Shown: positions 5,837-13,585, counted from the stretch's first letter. The stretch is DNA of 13,865 bases from SZAS-103 sp038323475 (GCA_038323475.1 JBBQHA010000086.1:1-13865), one strand, 5' to 3'. Program-made: numbers and translations. The notes: generated by a model not told the origin, from the sequence alone.

Positions 5837-8800
5837 ATTTTTCCGCCTGGGCGATCCGGCGGCCATTGCCCGCCCTGATGATCTTCTTCGTGTTGTGCGT
5901 GGCCGGCCTGTGGGGTTTCCACAAGTTGCCGATCGCGCGCTTCCCCGACGTCAGCTTCCCGATGGTGACGGTGACGATCGGCCTGCCCGGCGCGTCGCCG
6001 AGCCAGCTCGAAACCCAGGTCACCCGCAAGGTCGAGGACTCGGTCGCGACGGTCAACGGCATCAAGCGGGTGATGTCGTCGGTCAACGAAGGCGTCAGCA
6101 GCACCTCGATCGAGTTCGTCCTCGACACCGACCTGCCGACCGCGCTCAACGAGGTCAAGGATGCGGTGACCCGAATCCGCGCCGACCTGCCGCAGGACAT
6201 CCAGGAGCCGGTCGTCGCGAAGGTCAACATCGGCGGCTCGCTGATGACGTATGCGGTCGGTTCGAACCGGCGCAGCACGGCCGAACTGAGCTGGTTCGTC
6301 GATCGCGAAATCAACAAGGCGCTGTACGGCGTGCCCGGCGTGGCGCTGGTGACGCGCGCGGGCGGCATCGACCGCGAGATCCGCGTCGACCTCGATCCGC
6401 AGGCGCTGCAGGCCTACGGCATCACCGCCGGCGAAGTGTCGCAGCAACTCGCGCGCATGCAGGTCGAGCATCCTGGCGGCAAGGCCGAACTCGCCGGCGA
6501 GCAGCAGGTGATCCGCACCGTCGGCACACTCGAGGATGCGGCGCAGTTGCGCGACTTCTCGATCAGCCTCGCCGATGGGCGTTCGCTGCGGCTGTCGTCG
6601 CTGGCGACGATCACCGATGGCGCGGCCGACCCGAGCCAGGTCGCGCTGTTCGATGGCAAGCCGGTGGTCGCGTTCTCGCTGTCGCGCACGCGCGGATCGA
6701 GCGAGATCCAGGTCGCCAAGGACGTGCGCGCGGTGCTCGACCAGTTGCAGGCGAGCAACCAGGACCTGAGCTTCCAGCTCGTCACCTCGACGGTCGAGGA
6801 AGCGCAGCGCTCCTACGATTCCTCGATGACGATGCTGTGGGAAGGCGCGCTGCTCGCGCTGTTCGTGGTGTGGCTGTTCCTGCGCGACTGGCGGGCGACG
6901 TGGATCTCCGCGGTCGCGCTGCCGCTGTCGATCATCCCGACGTTCGCGGTGATGTGGGGCTTCGGCTTCAGCCTGAACCTGATCACGTTGCTCGCGTTGT
7001 CGGTCGTGGTCGGCATCCTCGTCGACGATGCGATCGTGGAGATCGAGAACATCGTGCGCCACCTGCGCATGGGCAAGTCGCCGCTCGACGCCGCGCGCGA
7101 TGCGGCGCAGGAAATCGGGATGGCGGTGATCGCCACCTCGATGACGCTCGCGGCGGTGTTCGTGCCGGTCGCGTTCATGCCCGGCATCGCCGGCAAGTTC
7201 TTCCGCGAATTCGGCTGGACCGCGGCGACCGCAGTGCTGTTCTCGCTGCTGGTCGCGCGCCTGCTCACGCCGATGATGGCGGCGGACCAGCTCAAGGCGC
7301 ACCCGCTGCGGGAAGGCGAAACGAAGCTGATGACCTGGTACCTGCGCTGGGTCGATGCGGCGCTTCGGCATCGCGCGCGCACGCTGTGGATCGCGTTCGC
7401 ATTGTTCATCGGCTCGCTCGCGATCGTGCCCTTCATCCCGACCACCTTCATCCCGATCTCCGACCTCGGCCGCAGCAACCTGAGCCTGGAATTGCCGCCC
7501 GGAACGCGCCTCAACGACACTGTTGCGATCACCGAACTCGCGCGCGCGAAACTCTCCGGCATCAAGGAACTCCAGCACGTCTACACGACGGTCGGCAGCA
7601 CGCTCGACATCGGCGATCCGACCAAGACCGGCGTCGGCGAAACGCGCAAGGCGACGCTCGTGCTCGACTGGGGCGTGAAAGGCGAGCGCAGCCGTTCGCA
7701 GCAGGACCTCGAACGCGACGCGCGCGCGCGCCTCGCCGACCTGCCCGGCACGCGCGTGAGCTACATCAGCACCGAGCCCGGCGCGCTGCTGCAACTCGTG
7801 CTGGCCAGCGACGACCCGAACCGCCTGGTCGATGCGTCGCACGCGGTCGAGGACGACCTGCGCAAGATCAAGGGACTCGGCAGCGTGACGTCGTCGGCCT
7901 CGCTGCTGCGGCCGGAACTGGTGATCGTGCCGAATCCCGCGCGGGCCGCGGACCTCGGCGTGGCGACCGCCGACATCGCCGAAGCTGCGCGCATCGCGAC
8001 CTCCGGCGACTACGAGCAGCGCCTGGCGAAATTGAACCTTCCCGAACGCCAGGTGCCGATCCGGGTCGGCTTCAGCCAGGCCACGCTCGCCGATCCGGCG
8101 CTCATCGCGGCGTTGCGCGTGCGCGGCAAGAACGGCACCGTGCCGCTGGCGACGGTCGCCGACATCGTCACCACCAGCGGCCCCTCGCAGATCGCGCGCT
8201 ACCAGCGCCAGCGCAACGTCACCCTCACCGCCGAACTCAACGGCCGACCGCTCGGCGAGGTGATGAAGGAAGTCGAGGCGCTGCCGAGCGTGAAGAAGCT
8301 GCCAGCCGGGGTGAGCTTCCTCAACACCGGCGATGCGGAAGTTTTCATCGAACTCTTCGTCGGTTTCGTGATGGCGATGGCGGCCGGGCTGATCTGCATC
8401 TACATGGTGCTGTTGCTGCTGTTCAACCACGCGCTGCAGCCGCTGACGATCCTCACCGCAGTGCCGCTCTGCGCGGGCGGTGCGTTCGGTGCATTGCTGA
8501 TCACCCAGCAGGCGTTGTCGCTGCCCGCGCTGATCGGCCTGCTGATGCTGATCGGCATCGCGACCAAGAACTCGATCCTGCTCGTCGACTACGCGGTGAT
8601 GGCCGAGGACGAACACGGACTGAGCCAGCACGACGCCCTGATCGACGCCTGCCGCAAACGCGTGCAGCCAGTGATCATGACCACGCTCGCGATGACCGCC
8701 GGCATGCTGCCGATCGCGCTCGGTTTCAGCGGCGACTCGAGCTTCCGCAGGCCGATGGCGATCTCGGTGATCGGCGGCCTGATGACCTCGACCCTGCTCA

Positions 8801-8955
8801 GCCTGATCGTGATCCCGGCCGCATTCACCGTGCTCGACGACCTCGGCGAATGGGTGAAGCGGCGCGGCAAGAAGTCCAAGGCTGCTCCTGTGGGAGTGGC
8901 CTCCGGCCACGATCGGGCCGCGGACGGCCCTCCCACGAGTCGAACGAGCGGCTAG
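5833..8955 (+). CDS. RND (HAE1-type) efflux pump, inner-membrane permease
   Basis: The 1040-aa length and duplicated layout fit the AcrB/MexB superfamily. There is an N-terminal helix (about 10-30), a periplasmic domain, a helix bundle, a second periplasmic domain and a second bundle. The proton relay is intact: D398-D399 in VGILVDDAIVEIEN (TM4) and K912 in IGIATKNSILLVDYA (TM10). The EIENIVRHL and GMLPIALGFSGDSSFRRPMA stretches are also typical. The pump uses proton influx to export compounds from membrane or periplasm through the adaptor and a TolC-like channel, which must be encoded elsewhere. The start is the ATG in the ATGA overlap with the adaptor. Oddly, the C-terminal residues after KKSKA (PVGVASGHDRAADGPPTSRTSG) are encoded by a structured REP-like DNA element, so the natural C-terminus has probably been replaced or extended. 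Confidence 0.95.
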   Translation: MNFSAWAIRRPLPALMIFFVLCVAGLWGFHKLPIARFPDVSFPMVTVTIGLPGASPSQLETQVTRKVEDSVATVNGIKRVMSSVNEGVSSTSIEFVLDTDLPTALNEVKDAVTRIRADLPQDIQEPVVAKVNIGGSLMTYAVGSNRRSTAELSWFVDREINKALYGVPGVALVTRAGGIDREIRVDLDPQALQAYGITAGEVSQQLARMQVEHPGGKAELAGEQQVIRTVGTLEDAAQLRDFSISLADGRSLRLSSLATITDGAADPSQVALFDGKPVVAFSLSRTRGSSEIQVAKDVRAVLDQLQASNQDLSFQLVTSTVEEAQRSYDSSMTMLWEGALLALFVVWLFLRDWRATWISAVALPLSIIPTFAVMWGFGFSLNLITLLALSVVVGILVDDAIVEIENIVRHLRMGKSPLDAARDAAQEIGMAVIATSMTLAAVFVPVAFMPGIAGKFFREFGWTAATAVLFSLLVARLLTPMMAADQLKAHPLREGETKLMTWYLRWVDAALRHRARTLWIAFALFIGSLAIVPFIPTTFIPISDLGRSNLSLELPPGTRLNDTVAITELARAKLSGIKELQHVYTTVGSTLDIGDPTKTGVGETRKATLVLDWGVKGERSRSQQDLERDARARLADLPGTRVSYISTEPGALLQLVLASDDPNRLVDASHAVEDDLRKIKGLGSVTSSASLLRPELVIVPNPARAADLGVATADIAEAARIATSGDYEQRLAKLNLPERQVPIRVGFSQATLADPALIAALRVRGKNGTVPLATVADIVTTSGPSQIARYQRQRNVTLTAELNGRPLGEVMKEVEALPSVKKLPAGVSFLNTGDAEVFIELFVGFVMAMAAGLICIYMVLLLLFNHALQPLTILTAVPLCAGGAFGALLITQQALSLPALIGLLMLIGIATKNSILLVDYAVMAEDEHGLSQHDALIDACRKRVQPVIMTTLAMTAGMLPIALGFSGDSSFRRPMAISVIGGLMTSTLLSLIVIPAAFTVLDDLGEWVKRRGKKSKAAPVGVASGHDRAADGPPTSRTSG
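8890..8936. repeat. REP-like structured element inside the 3' end of the RND gene
   Basis: The outer arms GTGGGAG (8890-8896) and CTCCCAC (8930-8936) are exactly complementary. They enclose two smaller perfect hairpins: TGGCC/GGCCA (8897-8909) and GGGCCG/CGGCCC (8915-8930, sharing one base with the outer arm). The GTGGGAG outer arm and GGCC inner stem resemble REP-type elements common between genes in Pseudomonas and Xanthomonas relatives. Here it is translated, giving the last two dozen residues of the pump. Confidence 0.65.
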
Positions 8956-8989
8956 CGCGTTTTCGATTTGGGAGCGCGGGGCTGCAACG

Positions 8990-9018
8990 TTTTCGTGCCG
9001 CGCGGAATCGCTTAGAGT
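8990..9018 (+). promoter_or_regulatory. Weak candidate promoter for the small membrane protein
   Basis: TTTTCG (8990-8995) and TAGAGT (9013-9018) are separated by 17 bases and lie 29 bases before the ATG at 9048. Both boxes are only partial matches to the sigma-70 consensus. The 92-base gap after the RND gene makes an own promoter reasonable. Confidence 0.25.
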
Positions 9019-9047
9019 CGCGTTGCCACCCGCGACGAGGACGATCG

Positions 9048-9524
9048 ATGCCAGCTGCCGACAACGCAACTTCCGGCGCATTGCGAGCGATCCTGCTCGG
9101 CGGCTTCGTGGCCGGGACGATCGACATCGGCGCCGCGTCGGCGATTACCGGCTTCAGCCCGATCAGGATCATGAAGATCGTGGCGGGCGGACTGCTCGGG
9201 AGATCCGCCTTCGACGGCGACGCTTCCATCGCGGCGCTCGGCATGCTGCTGCAGTGGGGAATGTCGATCCTCATCGCTGCGATCTTCGTCGTCGCGGCGC
9301 GCCGGTTGCCCGGCCTGCTGCGGCACTGGATCGGGAGCGGCCTCGCCTACGGCGTGGTGATCTACTTGGTGATGAACTACGTCGTCGTGCCGCTGTCGGC
9401 GCTCGGCAACGGTAGGTTTCCGCGCTTCGTGCTCACGAGCTTCTGCGAGAACATGCTTGCGATGCTGCTGTTCGGACTGATCGTTGCGTTGTTCGCACGC
9501 AAGCTTCCAGCGACATCCAGCTAG
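9048..9524 (+). CDS. Small four-helix membrane protein of unknown function
   Basis: The 158-aa protein has four hydrophobic segments: about residues 12-34, 61-84, 95-118 and 131-150. The first carries the glycine-rich ILLGGFVAGTIDIGAAS, followed by a short amphipathic stretch with a loop GLLGRSAF. It resembles uncharacterised inner-membrane proteins that begin with a LLGGxVAGTxDI motif, for which I recall no established role. The ATG at 9048 is preceded by GAGG about eight bases upstream. It follows the efflux pump on the same strand after 92 bases and may be independent of it. It ends 87 bases before the convergent ABC ATPase stop, with an inverted repeat between. Confidence 0.75.
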   Translation: MPAADNATSGALRAILLGGFVAGTIDIGAASAITGFSPIRIMKIVAGGLLGRSAFDGDASIAALGMLLQWGMSILIAAIFVVAARRLPGLLRHWIGSGLAYGVVIYLVMNYVVVPLSALGNGRFPRFVLTSFCENMLAMLLFGLIVALFARKLPATSS

Positions 9525-9529
9525 CGCAC

Positions 9530-9613
9530 AGCCCGGATACAGCGAGGCGCAATCCGGGATGCAAAAGGAAGGCCGCAGCGGATAATCAACGACCCCGGAT
9601 TTCCATCCGGGCT
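9530..9613. repeat. Nested inverted repeat between convergent genes, REP-like
   Basis: The outer arms AGCCCGGAT (9530-9538) and ATCCGGGCT (9605-9613) and the inner arms AATCCGGG (9551-9558) and CCCGGATT (9594-9601) are each perfect complements, nested around an 84-base element. The AGCCCGGAT...ATCCGGGCT(ac) style is that of dispersed repeats I recall in many gammaproteobacterial genomes. Lying between two convergent genes it could serve both as a transcript-end structure. It supplies two bases of the ABC ATPase stop codon, so it has reached the gene's very end. Confidence 0.65.
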
Positions 9614-10718
9614 ACTCCGGCTCGCCCGCGTCCAGTCGCACGCCGCTTTCGGCGTCGAAGAAATGCAGGCTGCCGGCAGCGATCGTCAACGGCAGTGGCG
9701 AGCCGGCCGCGGGCAGGACCTGCGGTTGGCAACGCGCGACCAGGGCCTGGGCGCCGCAGCGCAGGTTGACGAACACCTCGTTGCCCAGCGGTTCGAGCAA
9801 TTCGATTTCGGGCGCGAAACTGGCGGTTTCTCCGGCCATCGCGGGCAGCAGGTGCTCGGGGCGCACCCCGACCGCGACATCGCGATCCAGCCATGCAGGC
9901 GCGACATCCGCAGCGGCGCTGGCGAGGCCGACGCGCGATCCGTCGTCCAGTCGCAGCGCGAGGCCATCGTCGCGCACCAGCCTGCCACGCAGGATGTTCA
10001 TCGCCGGGCTGCCGAGGAACGTGGCGACGAACAGGTTCGCCGGTTTCGCGTACAGCGCCATCGGCGTGTCGATCTGCTGGATGTGCCCGTCCTTGAGCAC
10101 CACGATGCGCTGGCCGAGCGTCATCGCCTCGATCTGGTCGTGGGTGACGTAGATCATCGTCGCGCCGAGCTGGCGATGCAGGCGCGCGATCTCCACGCGC
10201 ATGCCGGTGCGCAGCTGGGCATCGAGGTTCGACAGCGGCTCGTCCAGCAGGAAGACCTTCGGCTGGCGCACCAGCGCGCGACCGAGCGCGACGCGCTGGC
10301 GCTGCCCGCCGGACAGCACCGCCGGCTTGCGTTCGAGCAAGGCGTCGAGTTCGAGGATCTTCGCGGCTTCCTGCACGCGTTCGGCGATCTGCGCCCTGCT
10401 GGCGCCGCGCAGCTTGAGCGCGAAGCCGAGGTTCTCGGCGACGGTCATGTGCGGATACAGCGCATAGCTCTGGAACACCATCGCGATGTCGCGATCCTTC
10501 GGCGGCACCGCGTTGACCACGCGGTCGCCGATGCGCAGCTCGCCGCTGGAGATCGCCTCGAGTCCGGCGATCATCCGCAGCAGCGTCGACTTGCCGCAGC
10601 CCGACGGCCCGACCAGGACCAGAAGCTCGCCGTCGGCGACCTCGAAACTCGCATCGGCGACGCCGACGAAACCGTTCGGATACACCTTGCGCAACCGGTC
10701 GAGGGTGACCTTCGCCAT
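9612..10718 (-). CDS. ABC transporter ATP-binding protein, MalK/UgpC/MsmX type
   Basis: The 368-aa protein is the cytoplasmic ATPase that powers carbohydrate import by class I sugar ABC transporters. All ATPase motifs are intact: Walker A GPSGCGKST (37-45), Q-loop Q83 in VFQSYALYPHM, signature LSGGQ (135-139), Walker B VFLLDEP with E160, D-loop SNLD, and switch H193 in YVTHDQ. The C-terminal part (about 235-360) is the regulatory OB-like domain of this subfamily, with FLGSPAMNILRG and VGVRPEHL. This identifies the sugar/glycerol-phosphate branch rather than amino-acid or export ATPases. The ATG at 10718 has AGGAG six bases upstream. No permease or binding-protein gene lies beside it, so it may serve a transporter encoded elsewhere, as MsmX does. 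It diverges from the beta-glucosidase gene across a region with a LacI-type site, suggesting shared control. Confidence 0.93.
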   Translation of the reverse strand: MAKVTLDRLRKVYPNGFVGVADASFEVADGELLVLVGPSGCGKSTLLRMIAGLEAISSGELRIGDRVVNAVPPKDRDIAMVFQSYALYPHMTVAENLGFALKLRGASRAQIAERVQEAAKILELDALLERKPAVLSGGQRQRVALGRALVRQPKVFLLDEPLSNLDAQLRTGMRVEIARLHRQLGATMIYVTHDQIEAMTLGQRIVVLKDGHIQQIDTPMALYAKPANLFVATFLGSPAMNILRGRLVRDDGLALRLDDGSRVGLASAAADVAPAWLDRDVAVGVRPEHLLPAMAGETASFAPEIELLEPLGNEVFVNLRCGAQALVARCQPQVLPAAGSPLPLTIAAGSLHFFDAESGVRLDAGEPE

Positions 10719-10791
10719 GAACGCTCCTGTCGACCCGGCACGCCACAGTATGCGGGCGATGCAATTGTCGTTGTCGTGGGCTATTCTGCCA

Positions 10792-10805
10792 TGTAATCGT
10801 TTTCA
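10792..10805. promoter_or_regulatory. LacI/CcpA-family-like operator
   Basis: TGTAATCGTTTTCA fits the general LacI-family pattern TGNAANCGNTNNCA with a central CG. It lies in the 119-base spacer between the divergent ABC ATPase and beta-glucosidase genes, ending 32 bases before the ATG at 10838. A sugar-responsive repressor binding here could control both genes. The regulator gene is not in the window, and the promoter boxes around the site are not clear. Confidence 0.5.
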
Positions 10806-10837
10806 TACGCGTGCCGAAACGCAGGAGCTCAATCGCG

Positions 10838-12199
10838 ATGGACCAGTCACGCGTCTTCCCGCAAGGGTTCCTCTGGGGTGCGGCCACTGCCGCGCACCAG
10901 ATCGAGGGTTCGCCGATGGCCGACGGCGCTGGTCCGAGCATCTGGACGCGTTTCGCCCATACGCCCGGCATGACCTTCAACGGCGACACCGGCGACGTGG
11001 CCTGCGACCACTACCATCGCTGGAAGGACGACGTCCGGCTGATGCGCGAACTCGGCCTGCAGGCCTACCGTTTCAGCGTGTCGTGGTCGCGGATCCTGCC
11101 CGATGGAACCGGCCGGGTGAACCAGCCCGGGCTCGACTTCTATTCGCGCCTGGTCGACGAGCTCCTGGCCAACGGCATCGAGCCGCTGCTGACGCTCTAC
11201 CACTGGGACTTGCCCGCCGCGCTCGACGATCGCGGCGGCTGGCTCAACCGCGACTGCGCCGACTGGTTCGCCGACTACGGCCGCGTGCTGTATCGCGCGC
11301 TCGACGGCCGGGTGAAGAAGTGGGTCACCCTCAACGAACCGTGGGTGATCACCGATGGTGGTTACCTGCACGGCGCGCTGGCCCCGGGCCACCGCAGCCG
11401 CTACGAGGCGCCGATCGCCTCGCACAACCTGATGCGCGCGCATGGCGCCGCGGTGCTGGCCTACCGCGCGGAAGGCAAGCACGAGATCGGCCTGGTGGTG
11501 AACCTGGAACCGAAGCATCCCGCATCGGAATCGGCCGAGGACCTCGCCGCCGTCGCGCGCGCGGACGCCTACATGAACCGGCAATACCTCGATCCGGCAT
11601 TGCTCGGAAGTTATCCCGCGGAAATGCGCGAGATCTTCGGCGACGCGTGGCCGGAATGGCCGGCCGAGGACTTCGCGCTGATCCGGCAGCCGCTCGACTT
11701 CATCGGGGTGAATTACTACACCCGCAACGTCACCGAAGAACGCCTCAGTTATCCGCTCAATGCCGGCGCGGTGAAACAGCCGCTCGGAACCTATACCGAA
11801 ACGCACTGGGAGGTTTTTCCGCAGGGCCTCAGCGACATCCTGAAATGGGTGAAGGACCGCTACGGCGACATCCCGATGTACGTCACCGAGAACGGCGCGG
11901 CGTTCTTCGATCCGCCGGTCGCCGAAGGCGGCCGCATCCGCGATCCGTTGCGCATCGATTACCTGCAGAAGCACATCAGCGCGGTCCACGATGCGATCCA
12001 GGCCGGCTGCGACGTGCGCGGCTACATGGTGTGGTCGTTGCTGGACAACATGGAATGGTCGCTCGGCTATTCCAAGCGCTTCGGCGTGGTCCACGTGAAC
12101 TACGCGACCCTGGAACGCACGCCGAAGGACAGCGCCCGCTGGTATTCGCAGGTCATCGCCAGCCACGGAAACCGGTTGAGCGAGCCCCTGCCCTACTAG
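10838..12199 (+). CDS. Beta-glucosidase, glycoside hydrolase family 1
   Basis: The 453-aa length is standard for a GH1 TIM-barrel enzyme that releases glucose (or a related sugar) from the non-reducing end of beta-glycosides. The N-terminal signature FPQGFLWGAATAAHQIEG (7-24) contains the substrate-binding Gln and His region. NEP at 166-168 gives the acid/base E167, and YVTENG at 348-353 gives the nucleophile E351. The WSLLDNMEWSLGYSKRFG stretch near the C-terminus holds the glucose-binding Trp/Glu pair. There is no signal peptide, so it acts in the cytoplasm on imported oligosaccharides. The ATG at 10838 is preferred because AGGAG sits ten bases upstream. A GTG at 10811 would add nine residues but places the start within seven bases of the operator. 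The glucokinase gene follows after 114 bases. The exact substrate (cellobiose, laminaribiose or an aryl glucoside) is not readable. Confidence 0.95.
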   Translation: MDQSRVFPQGFLWGAATAAHQIEGSPMADGAGPSIWTRFAHTPGMTFNGDTGDVACDHYHRWKDDVRLMRELGLQAYRFSVSWSRILPDGTGRVNQPGLDFYSRLVDELLANGIEPLLTLYHWDLPAALDDRGGWLNRDCADWFADYGRVLYRALDGRVKKWVTLNEPWVITDGGYLHGALAPGHRSRYEAPIASHNLMRAHGAAVLAYRAEGKHEIGLVVNLEPKHPASESAEDLAAVARADAYMNRQYLDPALLGSYPAEMREIFGDAWPEWPAEDFALIRQPLDFIGVNYYTRNVTEERLSYPLNAGAVKQPLGTYTETHWEVFPQGLSDILKWVKDRYGDIPMYVTENGAAFFDPPVAEGGRIRDPLRIDYLQKHISAVHDAIQAGCDVRGYMVWSLLDNMEWSLGYSKRFGVVHVNYATLERTPKDSARWYSQVIASHGNRLSEPLPY

Positions 12200-12216
12200 G
12201 TCCGCAGCATGAAAGC

Positions 12217-12251
12217 GCATCGGCGGCGACGGCATCCGCATGCGCCGATGC
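12217..12251. repeat. Perfect 9-bp inverted repeat between the GH1 and glucokinase genes
   Basis: GCATCGGCG and CGCCGATGC are separated by 17 bases, starting 18 bases after the beta-glucosidase stop. It is stable enough to act as an mRNA-stabilising or partial terminator hairpin. No T-run follows, so a full intrinsic terminator is unlikely and readthrough into the glucokinase gene is expected. Confidence 0.4.
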
Positions 12252-12313
12252 ACAATCGGGCAGGCCGGCGATCCCGGGCCGACGGCACCCATCGAACGAC
12301 GCGCAGGTGATCC

Positions 12314-13315
12314 ATGGACGATGCAGCGGTGCTGGTGGCGGATATCGGCGGCACCCATGCACGCTTCGCGCTCGCCGCGCGCAGTGAGCCACGGCTGCTG
12401 GTTGCGGACAGCATCCGCAAGTTCGCCGTCGTCGAATTCCCGTCGCTCGCCGATGCCGCCCGCCACTACCTCGACGCGACCGGCGCGGCATCCGCCACGG
12501 TGAAGCGCGCCGTGTTCGCGGTGGCCGGGCATATCGACGGCGACGAAGCGCGGATCACCAATCATCCATGGGTGATCTCGATCGCGCGCACGCGCCAGGC
12601 GCTCGGACTCGACCGGCTCGAACTGGTCAACGATTTCGCCGCGCAGGCGATGGCGATCGCGCAACTCGACAGGTCCGACGTGGTGTCGATCGGCGCCGCG
12701 CAATGGGCCGGTTCCGGCGGCGATACGGACCGCACCTATGCCGTGATCGGTCCCGGCACCGGCCTCGGCGTGGGCGCGCTGCTGCGGCGCGACGGGCGTT
12801 ACCACGCGCTGCAGACCGAAGGCGGCCACGTCAGCTTCGCACCGGGCACGCCGGAGGAAATCCAGGTGCTGCAACGCCTGTCCGGGGAATTCGGACGCGT
12901 CTCCAACGAACGCATCGTCAGCGGCACCGGCCTGGTCAACCTGCATCGCGCATTGAGTGCGATTGCCGGCGCGGATCCCGGATCGCTGCGACCCGAGGAC
13001 ATCACCGCGCACGCACGCGCCGGGGACGCCCGCTGCATGCACAGCATCGACGTGTTCTGCGCGGTGTTCGGGGCGGCCGCAGGCGACCTCGTGCTGACCC
13101 TGGGCGCATGGGATGGCGTCTTCCTCACCGGCGGCGTGGTGCCGGAACTGTTGCCATGGCTTGCGCATTCGGGCTTTCGTCAGCGCTTCGAGCACAAGGG
13201 CCGGTTCGCCGCGGTGATGGCGCGCGTCGCGGCGCTCGTCGTGATGCATCCCGAGCCAGGCCTGCTGGGTGCGGCCGTGCTGGCGACTCGCGATGAACTG
13301 CATTCGCACATCTGA
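12314..13315 (+). CDS. glk: Glucokinase (Glk family)
   Basis: The 333-aa protein matches the E. coli-type Glk family, which makes glucose 6-phosphate from glucose and ATP in the cytoplasm. Key motifs are DIGGTHARF (10-18, phosphate-binding), ELVNDFAAQA with catalytic D107, GPGTGLG (146-152, ATP/glucose binding), and TEGGHVSFAP (168-177, sugar-binding Glu and His). GRVSNERIVSG and the late LTGGVVPELLPW follow. It lacks the cysteine zinc motif of ROK-family kinases, which separates it from that glucokinase type. The ATG at 12314 follows an AGGTGA ribosome site. Its place 114 bases after the GH1 gene suggests a two-gene unit in which glucose freed from imported beta-glucosides is trapped by phosphorylation. 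Length is close to normal for the family. Confidence 0.92.
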   Translation: MDDAAVLVADIGGTHARFALAARSEPRLLVADSIRKFAVVEFPSLADAARHYLDATGAASATVKRAVFAVAGHIDGDEARITNHPWVISIARTRQALGLDRLELVNDFAAQAMAIAQLDRSDVVSIGAAQWAGSGGDTDRTYAVIGPGTGLGVGALLRRDGRYHALQTEGGHVSFAPGTPEEIQVLQRLSGEFGRVSNERIVSGTGLVNLHRALSAIAGADPGSLRPEDITAHARAGDARCMHSIDVFCAVFGAAAGDLVLTLGAWDGVFLTGGVVPELLPWLAHSGFRQRFEHKGRFAAVMARVAALVVMHPEPGLLGAAVLATRDELHSHI

Positions 13316-13324
13316 TTGATGCCT

Positions 13325-13345
13325 GCGCCGAGCGGGGAGCGGCGC
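13325..13345 (+). terminator. Weak hairpin after glucokinase
   Basis: GCGCCG and CGGCGC form a 6-bp stem with a 9-base loop, ten bases after the glucokinase stop. The stem is very GC-rich, but no T-run follows, so it is at best an inefficient terminator. The rest of 13346-13527 holds no gene or signal I can support. Confidence 0.25.
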
Positions 13346-13527
13346 GTGCGGAGATGTTTGCGGATTTCGCGGCAATCGACTGCGGGCGTCCGTTGGATCT
13401 GACCCGTCGGCGTGCCGGGCTTGTCTCCTGTCGGTCGCGTGCAGACGCCCAGCACGAATCCGGATGAATTCGGACACAAGCCCGAGCTTGGCGTTCTCGA
13501 TCGACGAGCGCGAAAGCGAGCGGCTGC

Positions 13528-13555
13528 TTGACAGCCGTGCCTATCTGTATATACT
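13528..13555 (+). promoter_or_regulatory. Near-consensus sigma-70 promoter of the GntR gene
   Basis: TTGACA (13528-13533) matches the -35 consensus fully. TATACT (13550-13555) matches the -10 consensus at five of six bases after a 16-base spacer. Transcription would begin near 13562, giving a leader of about 24 bases before the ATG at 13586. This is the strongest promoter-like sequence in the window. Confidence 0.75.
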
Positions 13556-13567
13556 CGCTATATACAG
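13545..13567. promoter_or_regulatory. Perfect 9-bp dyad operator over the -10 box, likely bound by the GntR protein itself
   Basis: CTGTATATA and TATATACAG are exact reverse complements separated by CTCGC. The dyad covers the -10 box and the likely start point of the GntR gene. Its AT-rich arms stand out in this GC-rich DNA. Binding here would block RNA polymerase, which fits the self-repression known for many GntR/YtrA regulators. That this protein is the binder is inferred from position. Confidence 0.7.
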
Positions 13568-13585
13568 TATTCGCGGTGCCCATCG

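Noticed and set aside
4700..8955. Assigning the efflux pair to a named system such as AcrAB or MexAB
   Set aside because: Family motifs are clear but nothing in the sequence fixes orthology or substrate, and no outer-membrane channel or regulator gene is adjacent.
5763..9047. Plus-strand open frame running through the pump gene into the small membrane protein
   Set aside because: It is out of frame with the pump and reads as Arg/Gly-rich noise until the ATG at 9048, where a real hydrophobic protein begins.
5692..9081. A very long open frame on the minus strand opposite the RND pump gene
   Set aside because: Its translation is dominated by Arg, His, Asp and Gln repeats typical of antisense frames of GC-rich genes. 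The plus strand encodes an intact RND pump with all proton-relay residues.
12217..12251. Intrinsic terminator between the beta-glucosidase and glucokinase genes
   Set aside because: A good stem exists, but it is followed by ACAATCGGG with no run of T, so I list it only as an inverted repeat.
10847..13477. A long minus-strand open frame opposite the beta-glucosidase and glucokinase genes
   Set aside because: Its composition is that of a shadow frame, and both plus-strand genes have complete active-site motifs and good ribosome sites.
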